64,000 nt of DNA from Elymus sibiricus (taxonomy: Eukaryota; Streptophyta; Magnoliopsida; Poales; Poaceae). Positions 14,001 to 25,800 of this stretch are shown here, piece by piece. Both the position numbers and the translations under genes were made by a program. The stretch spans positions 189,840,936 to 189,904,935 of the forward strand of contig CM077676.1 in assembly GCA_039707655.1 (NCBI GenBank), in the 5' to 3' direction. Position 1 is the first letter of the stretch, and each line of letters starts with the position of its first letter. Below the pieces are notes generated by a model, which saw nothing but the letters and a program-made list of their open reading frames with translations, was not told the DNA's origin and ran no database searches.

Positions 14001-17000
14001 CGTCTCGGTATCCGTCGTCGCTACCGCGAAGACGTCCGCCTCGACTCGCGTCACCCTAAGTTAGACAGGGTGGCAGTGGTGTCACGTGCTCGTCTCGACG
14101 TCCGCCTCGACTCGCGTAACCCTAAGTTAGACAGGGTGGCGGTGGTGTCACGTGCTCGTCTCGGCGTCCGTCGTCGCTACCGCGACGACGACCGCCTCGA
14201 CTCGCGTAACCCTAAGACAGCGTGGCAGTGGTGTCACATGCTCGTCTCAGCGTCCGTCGTCGCTACCGCGACGACGTCCGCCTCGACTCGCGTAGCCCTA
14301 AGTTAGACTGGGTGGCAGTGGTGTCACGTGCTCGTCTCGGCATCCGTCGTCGCTACCGCGAAGACGTCCGCCTCGACTCGCGTCACCCTAAGTTAGACAG
14401 GGTGGCAGTGGTGTCACGTGCTCGTCTCGACGTCCGCCTCGACTCGCGTAACCCTAAGTTAGACAGGGTGGCGGTGGTGTCACGTGCTCGTCTCGGCGTC
14501 CGTCGTCGCTACCGCGACGACGTCCGCTTCGACTCGCTTAACCCTAAGTTAGACAGGGTGGCGGTGGTGTCACGTGCTCGTCTCGGCGTCCGTCGTCGCT
14601 ACCGCGACGACGTCCGCCTCGACTCGCGTTACCCTAAGTTAGACAGGGTGGCGGTGGTGTCACGTGCTCGTCTCGGCGTCCGTCGTCGCTACCGTGACGA
14701 CGTCCGCCTCGACTCGCGTAACCCTAAGATAGACAGGGTGGCAGTGGTGCCACGTGCTCGTCACGTCGTCCGTCGTCGCTAACGCGACGACGTCCGCCTC
14801 GACTCGCGTAACCCTAAGATAGACAAGGTGGCCGTGGTGTCACGTGCTCGTCACGGCGTCCGTCATCGCTACCGCGACGACGTCCGCCTCGACTCGCGTA
14901 GCCCTAAGTTAGACAGGGTGGCAGTGGTGTCACGTGCTCGTCTCGGCGTCCGTCGTCGCTACCGCGACGACGACCGCCTCGACTCGCGTAACCCTAAGAC
15001 AGCGTGGCAGTGGTGTCACATGCTCATCTCAGCGTCCGTCGTCGCTACCGCGATGACGTCCGCCTCGACTCGCGAAGCCCTAAGTTAGACTGGGTGGCAG
15101 TGGTGTCACGTGCTCGTCTCGGCATCCGTCGTCGCTACCGCGAAGACGTCCGCCTCGACTAGTGTCACCCTAAGTTAGACAGGGTGGCAGTGGTGTCACG
15201 TGCTCGTCTCGACGTCCGCCTCGACTCGCGTAACCCTAAGTTAGACAGGGTGGCGGTGGTGTCACGTGCTCTTCTCGGCGTCCGTCGTCGCTACCGCGAC
15301 GACGTCCGCTTCGACTCGCTTAACCCTAAGTTAGACAGGGTGGCGGTGGTGTCACGTGCTCGTCTCGGCGTCCGTCGTCGCTACCGCGACGACGTCCGCC
15401 TCGACTCGCGTAACCCTAAGTTAGACAGGGTGGCGGTGGTGTCACATGCTCGTCTCGGCGTCCGTCGTCGCTACCGTGACGACGTCCGCCTCGACTCGCG
15501 TAACCCTAAGATAGACAGGGTGGCAGTGGTGCCACGTGCTCGTCACAGCGTCCGTCGTCGCTACCGCGACGACGTCCGCCTCGACTCGCGTAACCCTAAG
15601 ATAGACAGGGTGGCCGTGGTGTCACGTGCTCGTCACGGCGTCCGTCGTCGCTACCGCGACGACGTCCGCCTCGACTCGCGTAGCCCTAAGTTAGACAGGG
15701 TGGCAGTGGTGTCAGGTGCTCGTCTCGGCGTCCGTCGTCGCTACCGCGACGACGTCCGCCGCGACTCGCGTAACCCTAAGTTAGACAGGGTGGCAGTGGT
15801 GTCACGTGCTCGTCTCGGCGTCCGTCGTAACTACCGCGACGACGACCGCCTCGAATCGCGTAACCCTAAGACAGCGTGGCAGTGGTGTCACATGCTCGTC
15901 TCAGCGTCCGTCGTCGCTACCGCGACGACGTCCGCCTCGACTCGCGTAGCCCTAAGTTAGACTGGGGCGCAGTGGTGTCACGTGCTCGTCTCGGCATCCG
16001 TCGTCGCTACCGCGAAGACGTCCGCCTCGACTCGCGTCACCCTAAGTTAGACAGGGTGGCAGTGGTGTCACGTGCTCGTCTCGACGTCCGCCTCAACTCG
16101 CGTAACCCTAAGTTAGACAGGGTGGCGGTGGTGTCACGTGCTCGTCTCGGCGTCCGTCGTCGCTACCGCGACGACGTCCGCTTCGACTCGCTTAACCCTA
16201 AGTTAGACAGGGTGGCGGTGGTGTCACGTGCTCGTCTCGGCGTCCGTCGTCGCTACCGCGACGACGTCCGCCTCGACTCGCGTAACCCTAAGTTAGACAG
16301 GGTGGCGGTGGTGTCACGTGCTCGTCTCGGCGTCCGTCGTCGCTACCGCGACGACGTCTGCCTCGACTCGCGTAACCCTAAGTTAGACAGGGTGGCGGTG
16401 CTGTCACTTGCTCGTCTCGGCGTCCGTCGTCGCTACCGCGACGACGTCCGCCTCGACTCGCTTAACCCTAAGTTAGGCAGGTTGGCGGTGGTGTCACGTG
16501 CTCGTCTCGGCGTCCGTCGTCGCTACCGCGACGACGTCTGCCTCGACTTGCGTAATGCTAAGATAGACAGGGTGGCGGTGGTGTCACATGCTCGTCTAGG
16601 CATCCGTCGTCGCTACCGTGACGATGTCCGCCTCGACTCGCGTAACAATAAGATAGACAGGGTGGCAGTGGTGCCACGTGCTCGTCACGGCGTCCGTCGT
16701 CTCTACCGCGACGACGTCCGCCTCGACTCGCGTAACCCTAAGATAGACAGGGTGGCCGTGGTGTCACGTGCTCGTCATGGCATCCGTCGTCGCTACCGCG
16801 ACGACGTCCGCCTCGACTCGCGTAGCCCTAAGTTAGACAGGGTGGCAGTGGTGTCACGTGCTCGTCTCGGCTTCCGTCGTCGCTACCGCGACGACGACCG
16901 CCTCGACTCGCGTAACCCTAAGACAGCGTGGCAGTGGTGTCACATGCTCGTCTCAGCGTCCATCGTCGCTACCGCGACGACGTCCGCCTCGACTCGCGTA

Positions 17001-20000
17001 GCCCTAAGTTAGACTGGGTGGCAGTGGTGTCACGTGCTCGTCTCGGCATCCGTCGTCGCTACCGCGAAGACGTCCGCCTCGACTAGTGTCACCCTAACTT
17101 AGACAGGGTGGCAGTGGTGTCACGTGCTCGTCTCGACGTCCGCCTCGACTCGCGTAACCCTAAGTTAGACAGGGTGGCGGTGTTGTCACGTGCTCGTCTC
17201 GGCGTCCGTCGTCGCTACCGCGATGACGTCCGCTTCGACTCGCTTAACCCTAAGTTAGACAGGGTGGCGGTGGTGTCACGTGCTCGTCTCGGCGTCCGTC
17301 GTCGCTACCGCGACGACGTCCGCCTCGACTCGCGTAACCCTAAGTTAGACAGGGTGGCGGTGGTGTCACGTGCTTGTCTCGGCGTCCGTCGTCGCTACCG
17401 CGACGACGTCCTCTTCGACTCGCTTAACCCTAAGTTAGACAGGGTGGCGGTGGTGTCACGTGCTCGTCTCGGCGTCCGTCGTCGCTACCGCGACGACGTC
17501 CGCCTCGACTCGCGTAACCGTAAGTTAGACAGGGTGGCGGTGGCGTCACATGCTCGTCTCGGCGTGCGTCGTCGCTACCGTGACGACGTCCGCCTCAACT
17601 CGCGTAACCCTAAGGTAGACAGGGTGGCAGTGGTGCCACGTGCTCGTCATGTCGTCCGTCGTCGCTACCGCGACGACGTCCGCCTCGACTCGCGTAACCC
17701 TAAGATAGACAGGGGGGCCGTGGTGTCACGTGCTCGTCACGGCGTCCGTCATCGCTACCGCGACGACGTCCGCCTAGACTCGCGTAGCCCTAAGTTAGAC
17801 AGGGTGGTAGTGGTGTCACGTGCTCGTCTCGGCGTCCATCGTCGCTACCGCGACGACGACCGCCTCGACTCGCGTAACCCTAAGACAGCGTGGCAGTGGT
17901 GTCACATGCTCGTCTCAGCGTCCGTCGTCGCTACCGCGACGACGTCCGCCTCGACTCGCGTAGCCCTAAGTTAGACTGGGTGGCAGCGGTGTCACGTGCT
18001 CGTCTCGGCATCCGTCGTCGCTACCGCGAAGACGTCCGCCTCGACTAGTGTCACCCTAAGTTAGACAGGGTGGCAATGGTGTCACGTGCTCGTCTCGACG
18101 TCCGCCTCGACTCGCGTAACCCTAAGTTAGACAGGGTGGCAGTGGTGTCACGTGCTCGTCTCGGCGTCCGTCGTCGCTACCGCGACGACGTCCGCTTCGA
18201 CTCGCTTAACCCTAAGTTAGACAGGGTGGCGGTGGTGTCACGTGCTCGTCTCGGCGTCCGTCGTCCCTACCGCGACGACGTCCGCCTCGACTCGCGTAAC
18301 CCTAAGTTAGACAGGGTGGCGGTGGTGTCACGTGCTCGTCTCGGCGTCCGTCGTCGCTACCGTGACGACGTCCGCCTCGACTCGCGTAACCCTAAGATAG
18401 ACAGGGTGGCAGTGGTGCCACGTGCTCGTCACGGCGTCCGTCGTCGCTACCGCGATGACGTCCGCCTCGACTCGCGTAACCCTAAGATAGACAGGGTGGC
18501 CGTGGTGTCACGTGCTCGTCACGGCGTCCGTCGTCGCTACCGCGACGACGTCCGCCTCGACTCGCGTAGCCCTAAGTTAGACAGGGTGGCAGTGGTGTCA
18601 CGTGCTCGTCTCGGCGTCCGTCGTCGCTACCGCGACGACGACCGCCTCGACTCGCGTAACCCTAAGACAGCGTGGCAGTGGTGTCACATGCTCGTCTCAG
18701 CGTCCGTCGTCGCTACCGCGACGACGTCCGCCTCGACTCGCGTAGCCCTAAGTTAGACTGGGTGGCAGTGGTGTCACGTGCTCGTCTCGGCATCCGTCGT
18801 CGCTACCGCGAAGACGTCCGCCTCGACTCGCGTCACCCTAAGTTAGACAGGGTGGCAGTGGTGTCACGTGCTCGTCTCGACGTCCGCCTCGACTCGCGTA
18901 ACCCTAAGTTAGACAGGGTGGCGGTGGTGTCACGTGCTCGTCTCGGCGTCCGTCGTCGCTACCGCGACGACGACCGCCTCGACTCGCGTAACCCTAAGAC
19001 AGCGTGGCAGTGGTGTCACATGCTCGTCTCAGCGTCCGTCGTCGCTACCGCGACGACGTCCGCCTCGACTCGCGTAGCCCTAAGTTAGACTGGGTGGCAG
19101 TGGTGTCACGTGCTCGTCTCGGCATCCGTCGTCGCTACCGCGAAGACGTCCGCCTCGACTCGCGTCACCCTAAGTTAGACAGGGTGGCAGTGGTGTCACG
19201 TGCTCGTCTCGACGTCCGCCTCGACTCGCGTAACCCTAAGTTAGACAGGGTGGCGGTGGTGTGACGTGCTCGTCTCGGCGTCCGTCGTCGCTACCGCGAC
19301 GACGTCCGCTTCGACTCGCTTAACCCTAAGTTAGACAGGGTGGCGGTGGTGTCACGTGCTCGTCTCGGCGTCCGTCGTCGCTACCGCGACGACGTCCGCC
19401 TCGACTCGCGTAACCCTAAGTTAGACAGGGTGGCGGTGGTGTCACGTGCTCGTCTCGGCGTCCGTCGTCGCTACCATGACGACGTCCGCCTCGACTCGCG
19501 TAACCCTAAGATAGACAGGGTGGCAGTGGTGCCACGTGCTCGTCACGTCGTCCGTCGTCGCTAACGCGACGACGTCCGCCTCGACTCGCGTAACCCTAAG
19601 ATAGACAAGGTGGCCGTGGTGTCACGTGCTCGTCACGGCGTCCGTCATCGCTACCGCGACGACGTCCGCCTCGACTCGCGTAGCCCTAAGTTAGACAGGG
19701 TGGCAGTGGTCTCACGTGCTCGTCTCGGCGTCCGTCGTCGCTACCGCGACGACGACCGCCTCGACTCGCGTAACCCTAAGACAGCGTGGCAGTGGTGTCA
19801 CATGCTCATCTCAGCGTCCGTCGTCGCTACCGCGATGACGTCCGCCTCGACTCGCGAAGCCCTAAGTTAGACTGGGTGGCAGTGGTGTCACGTGCTCGTC
19901 TCGGCATCCGTCGTTACTACCGCAAAGACGTCCGCCTCGACTAGTGTCACCCTAAGTTAGACAGGGTGGCAGTGGTGTCACGTGCTCGTCTCGACGTCCG

Positions 20001-20742
20001 CCTCGACTCGCGTAACCCTAAGTTAGACAGGGTGGCGGTGGTGTCACGTGCTCTTCTCGGCGTCCGTCGTCGCTACCGCGACGACGTCCGCTTTGACTCG
20101 CTTAACCCTAAGTTAGACAGGGTGGCGGTGGTGTCACGTGCTCGTCTCGGCGTCCGTCGTCGCTACCGCGACGACGTCCGCCTCGACTCGCGTAACCCTA
20201 AGTTAGACAGCGTGGCGGTGGTGTCACATGCTCGTCTCGGCGTCCGTCGTCGCTACCGTGACGACGTCCGCCTCGACTCGCGTAACCCTAAGATAGACAG
20301 GGTGGCAGTGGTGCCACGTGCTCGTCACAGCGTCCGTCGTCGCTACCGCGACGACGTCCGCCTCGACTCGCGTAACCCTAAGATAGACAGGGTGGCCGTG
20401 GTGTCACGTGCTCGTCACGGCGTCCGTCGTCGCTACCGCGACGACGTCCGCCTCGACTCGCGTAGCCCTAAGTTAGACAGGGTGGCAGTGGTGTCAGGTG
20501 CTCGTCTCGGCGTCCGTCGTCGCTACCGCGACGACGTCCGCCGCGACTCGCGTAACCCTAAGTTAGACAGGGTGGCAGTGGTGTCACGTGCTCGTCTCGG
20601 CGTCCGTCGTAACTACCGCGACGACGACCGCCTCGAATCGCGTAACCCTAAGACAGCGTGGCAGTGGTGTCACATGCTCGTCTCAGCGTCCGTCGTCGCT
20701 ACCGCGACGACGTCCGCCTCGACTCGCGTAGCCCTAAGTTAG
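6084..20742. repeat. Long super-repeat of the array, about three copies of 4.6-5.1 kb
   Basis: Landmarks repeat at large fixed offsets. 6,084-8,000 matches 11,070-13,000 at +4,986. 8,212-10,500 matches 13,288-15,580 at +5,076, which is one extra monomer. 11,750-12,600 matches 16,350-17,200 at +4,602, and 13,288-15,960 matches 18,070-20,742 at +4,782, two extra monomers. Private variants travel with the blocks, for example CGCGAAGCCC at about 9,996, 15,072 and 19,854, and the TAACGCG variant that creates a stop near 9,705, 14,781 and 19,563. These are segmental duplications inside the satellite with single-monomer gains. Confidence 0.85.
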
Positions 20743-22872
20743 ACTGGGGCGCAGTGGTGTCACGTGCTCGTCTCGGCATCCGTCGTCGCTACCGCGAAGA
20801 CGTCCGCCTCGACTCGCGTCACCCTAAGTTAGACAGGGTGGCAGTGGTGTCACGTGCTCGTCTCGACGTCCGCCTCAACTCGCGTAACCCTAAGTTAGAC
20901 AGGGTGGCGGTGGTGTCACGTGCTCGTCTCGGCGTCCGTCGTCGCTACCGCGACGACGTCCGCTTCGACTCGCTTAACCCTAAGTTAGACAGGGTGGCGG
21001 TGGTGTCACGTGCTCGTCTCGGCATCCGTCGTCGCTACCGTGACGACGTCCGCCTCGACTCGCGTAACCCTAAGTTAGACAGGGTGGCGGTGGTGTCACG
21101 TGCTCGTCTCGGCATCCGTCGTCGCTACCGTGATGACGTCCGCCTCGACTCGCGTAACCCTAAGATAGACAGGGTGGCAGTGGTGCCACGTGCTCGTCAC
21201 GTCGTCCGTCGTCGCTAACGCGACGACGTCCGCCTCAACTCGCGTAACCCTAAGATAGACAAGGTGGCCGTGGTGTCACGTGCTCGTCACGGCGTCCGTC
21301 ATCGCTACCGCGACGACGTCCGCCTCGACTCGCGTAGCCCTAAGTTAGACAGGGTGGCAGTGGTGTCACGTGCTCGTCTCGGCGTCCGTCGTCGCTACCG
21401 CGACGACGACCGCCTCGACTCGCGTAACCCTAAGACAGCGTGGCAGTGGTGTCACATGCTCATCTCAGCGTCCGTCGTCGCTACCGCGATGACGTCCGCC
21501 TCGACTCGCGAAGCCCTAAGTTAGACTGGGTGGCAGTGGTGTCACGTGCTCGTCTCGGCATCCGTCGTCGCTACCGCGAAGACGTCCGCCTCGACTAGTG
21601 TCACCCTAAGTTAGACAGGGTGGCAGTGGTGTCACGTGCTCGTCTCGACGTCCGCCTCGACTCGCGTAACCCTAAGTTAGACAGGGTGGCGGTGGTGTCA
21701 CGTGCTCTTCTCGGCGTCCGTCGTCGCTACCGCGACGACGTCCGCTTCGACTCGCTTAACCCTAAGTTAGACAGGGTGGCGGTGGTGTCACGTGCTCGTC
21801 TCGGCGTCCGTCGTCGCTACCGCGACGACGTCCGCCTCGACTCGCGTAACCCTAAGTTAGACAGGGTGGCGGTGGTGTCACATGCTCGTCTCGGCGTCCG
21901 TCGTCGCTACCGTGACGACGTCCGCCTCGACTCGCGTAACCCTAAGATAGACAGGGTGGCAGTGGTGCCACGTGCTCGTCACAGCGTCCGTCGTCGCTAC
22001 CGCGACGACGTCCGCCTCGACTCGCGTAACCCTAAGATAGACAGGGTGGCCGTGGTGTCACGTGCTCGTCATGGCGTCCATCGTCGCTACCGCGACGACG
22101 TCCGCCTCGACTCGCGTAGCCCTAAGTTAGACAGGGTGGCAGTGGTGTCAGGTGCTCGTCTCGGCGTCCGTCGTCGCTACCGCGACGACGTCCGCCGCGA
22201 CTCGCGTAACCCTAAGTTAGACAGGGTGGCAGTGGTGTCACGTGCTCGTCTCGGCGTCCGTCGTAACTACCGCGACGACGACCGCCTCGAATCGCGTAAC
22301 CCTAAGACAGCGTGGCAGTGGTGTCACATGCTCGTCTCAGCGTCCGTCGTCGCTACCGCGACGACGTCCGCCTCGACTCGCGTAGCCCTAAGTTAGACTG
22401 GGGCGCAGTGGTGTCACGTGCTCGTCTCGGCATCCGTCGTCGCTACCGCGAAGACGTCCGCCTCGACTCGCGTCACCCTAAGTTAGACAGGGTGGCAGTG
22501 GTGTCACGTGCTCGTCTCGACGTCCGCCTCAACTCGCGTAACCCTAAGTTAGACAGGGTGGCGGTGGTGTCACGTGCTCGTCTCGGCGTCCGTCGTCGCT
22601 ACCGCGACGACGTCCGCTTCGACTCGCTTAACCCTAAGTTAGACAGGGTGGCGGTGGTGTCACGTGCTCGTCTCGGCGTCCGTCGTCGCTACCGCGACGA
22701 CGTCCGCCTCGACTCGCGTAACCCTAAGTTAGACAGGGTGGCGGTGGTGTCACGTGCTCGTCTCGGCGTCCGTCGTCGCTACCGTGATGACGTCCGCCTT
22801 GACTCGCGTAACCCTAAGATAGACAGGGTGGCAGTGGTGCCACGTGCTCGTCACGTCGTCCGTCGTCGCTAA
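19610..22872. repeat. 1,654-bp tandem duplication inside the array (HOR dimer)
   Basis: The segment 19,610-21,218 recurs at 21,264-22,872 with an offset of 1,654 bp. The two halves share rare variants: GTGTCAGGTGCTCG, CGCCGCGACTCG, GTCGTAACTACC with CTCGAATCGCG, and TGGGGCGCAGTGG. 1,654 equals 782 + 872, so two consecutive HOR units were copied together. Confidence 0.85.
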
Positions 22873-25800
22873 CGCGACGACGTCCGCCTCAACTCGCGTA
22901 ACCCTAAGATAGACAAGGTGGCCGTGGTGTCACGTGCTCGTCACGGCGTCCGTCATCGCTACCGCGACGACGTCCGCCTCGACTCGCGTAGCCCTAAGTT
23001 AGACAGGGTGGCAGTGGTGTCACGTGCTCGTCTCGGCGTCCGTCGTCGCTACCGCGACGACGACCGCCTCGACTCGCGTAACCCTAAGACAGCGTGGCAG
23101 TGGTGTCACATGCTCGTCTCAGCGTCCGTCGTCGCTACCGCGACGACGTCCGCCTCGACTCGCGTAGCCCTAAGTTAGACTGGGTGGCAGTGGTGTCACG
23201 TGCTCGTCTCGGCATCCGTCGTCGCTACCGCGAAGACGTCCGCCTCGACTAGTGTCACCCTAAGTTAGACAGGGTGGCAGTGTTGTCACGTGCTCGTCTC
23301 GACGTCCGCATCGACTCGCGTAACCCTAAGTTAGACAGGGTGGCGGTGGTGTCACGTGCTCGTCTCGGCGTCCGTCGTCGCTACCGCGACGACGTCCGCT
23401 TCGACTCGCTTAACCCTAAGTTAGACAGGGTGGCGGTGGTGTCACGTGCTCGTCTCGGCGTCCGTCGTCGCTACCGCGACGACGTCCGCCTCGACTCGCG
23501 TAACCCTAAGTTAGACAGGGTGGCGGTGGTGTCACATGCTCGTCTCGGCGTCCGTCGTCGCTACCGTGACGACGTCCGCCTCGACTCGCGTAACCCTAAG
23601 ATAGACAGGGTGGCAGTGGTGCCACGTGCTCCTCACGGCGTCCGTCGTCGCTACCGCGACGACGTCCGCCTCGACTCGCGTAACCCTAAGATAGACAGGG
23701 TGGCCGTGGTGTCACGTGCTCGTCACGGCGTCCGTCGTCGCTACCGCGACAACGTCCGCCTCGACTCGCGTAGCCCTAAGTTAGACAGGGTGGCAGTGGT
23801 GTCACGTGCTCGTCTCGGCGTCCGTCGTCGCTACCGCGACGACGTCCGCCTCGACTCGCGTAGCCCTAAGTTAGACAGGGTGGCAGTGGTGTCACGTGCT
23901 CGTCTCGGCGTCCGTCGTAACTACCGCGACGACGACCGCCTCGACTCGCGTAACCCTAAGACAGCGTGGCAGTGGTGTCACATGCTCGTCTCAGCGTCCG
24001 TCGTCGCTACCGCGACGACGTCCGCCTCGACTCGCGTAGCCCTAAGTTAGACTGGGTGGCAGTGGTGTCACGTGCTCGTCTCGGCATCCGTCGTCGCTAC
24101 CGCGAAGACGTCCGCCTCGACTCGCGTCACCCTAAGTTAGACAGGGTGGCAGTGGTGTCGCGTGCTCGTCTCGACGTCCGCCTCAACTCGCGTAACCCTA
24201 AGTTAGACAGGGTGGCGGTGGTGTCACGTGCTCGTCTCGGCGTCCGTCGTCGCTACCGCGACGACGTCCGCTTCGACTCGCTTAACCCTAAGTTAGACAG
24301 GGTGGCGGTGGTGTCACGTGCTCGTCTCGGCGTCCGTCGTCGCTACCGCGACGACGTCCGCCTCGACTCGCGTAACCCTAAGTTAGACAGGGTGGCGGTG
24401 GTGTCACGTGCTCGTCTCGGCGTCCGTCGTCGCTACCGTGACGACGTCCGCCTCGACTCGCGTAACCATAAGATAGACAGGGTGGCAGTGGTGCCACGTG
24501 CTCGTCACGACGTCCGTCGTAGCTACCGCGACGAAGTCCGCCTCGACTCGCGTAACCCTAAGATAGACAGGGTGGCCGTGGTGTCACGTGCTCGTCACGG
24601 CGTCCGTCGTCGCTACCGCGACGACGTCCGCCTCGACTCGCGTAGCCCTAAGTTAGACAGGGTGGCAGTGGTGTCACGTGCTCGTCTCGGCGTCCGTCGT
24701 CGCTACCGCGACGACGACCGCCTCGACTCGCGTAACCCTAAGACAGGGTGGCAGTGGTGTCACATGCTCGTCTCAGCGTCCGTCGTCGCTACCGCGACGA
24801 CGTCCGCCTCGACTCGCGTAGCCCTAAGTTAGACTGGGTGGCAGTGGTGTCACGTGCTTGTCTCGGCATCCGTCGTCGCTACCGCGAAGACGTCCGCCTC
24901 GACTCGCGTCACCCTAAGTTAGACAGGGTGGCAGTGGTGTCACGTGCTCGTCTCGACGTCCGCCTCGACTCGCGTAACCCTAAGTTAGACAGGGTGGCGG
25001 TGGTGTCACGTGCTCGTCTCGGTGTCCGTCGTCGCTACCGCGACGACGTCCGCTTCGACTCGCTTAACCCTAAGTTAGACAGGGTGGCGGTGGTGTCACG
25101 TGCTCGTCTCGGCGTCCGTCGTCGCTACCGCGACGACGTCCGCCTCGACTCGCGTACCCTAAGTTAGACAGGGTGGCGGTGGTGTCACGTGCTCGTCTCG
25201 GCGTCCGTCGTCGCTACCGCGACGACGTCCGCCTCGACTCGCGTAGCCCTAAAATAGACAGGGTGGCAGTGGTGTCACGTGCTCGTCTCGGCGTCCGTCG
25301 TCGCTACCGCGACGACGTCCGCCTCGACTCGCGTAGCCCTAAGTTAGACAGGGTGGCAGTGGTGTCGCGTGCTCGTCTCGGCGTCCGTCGTAACTACCGC
25401 GACGACGACCGCCTCGACTCGCGTAACCCTAAGACAGCGTGGCAGTGGTGTCACATGCTCGTCTCAGCGTCCGTCGTCGCTACCGCGACGACGTCCGCCT
25501 CGACTCGCGTAGCCCTAAGTTAGACTGGGTGGCAGTGGTGTCACGTGCTCGTCTCGGCATCCGTCGTCGCTACCGCGAAGACGTCCGCCTCGACTCGCGT
25601 CACCCTAAGTTAGACAGGGTGGCAGTGGTGTCGCGTGCTCGTCTCGACGTCCGCCTCAACTCGCGTAACCCTAAGTTAGACAGGGTGGCGGTGGTGTCAC
25701 GTGCTCGTCTCGGCGTCCGTCGTCACTACCGCGACGACGTCCGCTTCGACTCGCTTAACCCTAAGTTAGACAGGGTGGCGGTGGTGTCACGTGCTCGTCT

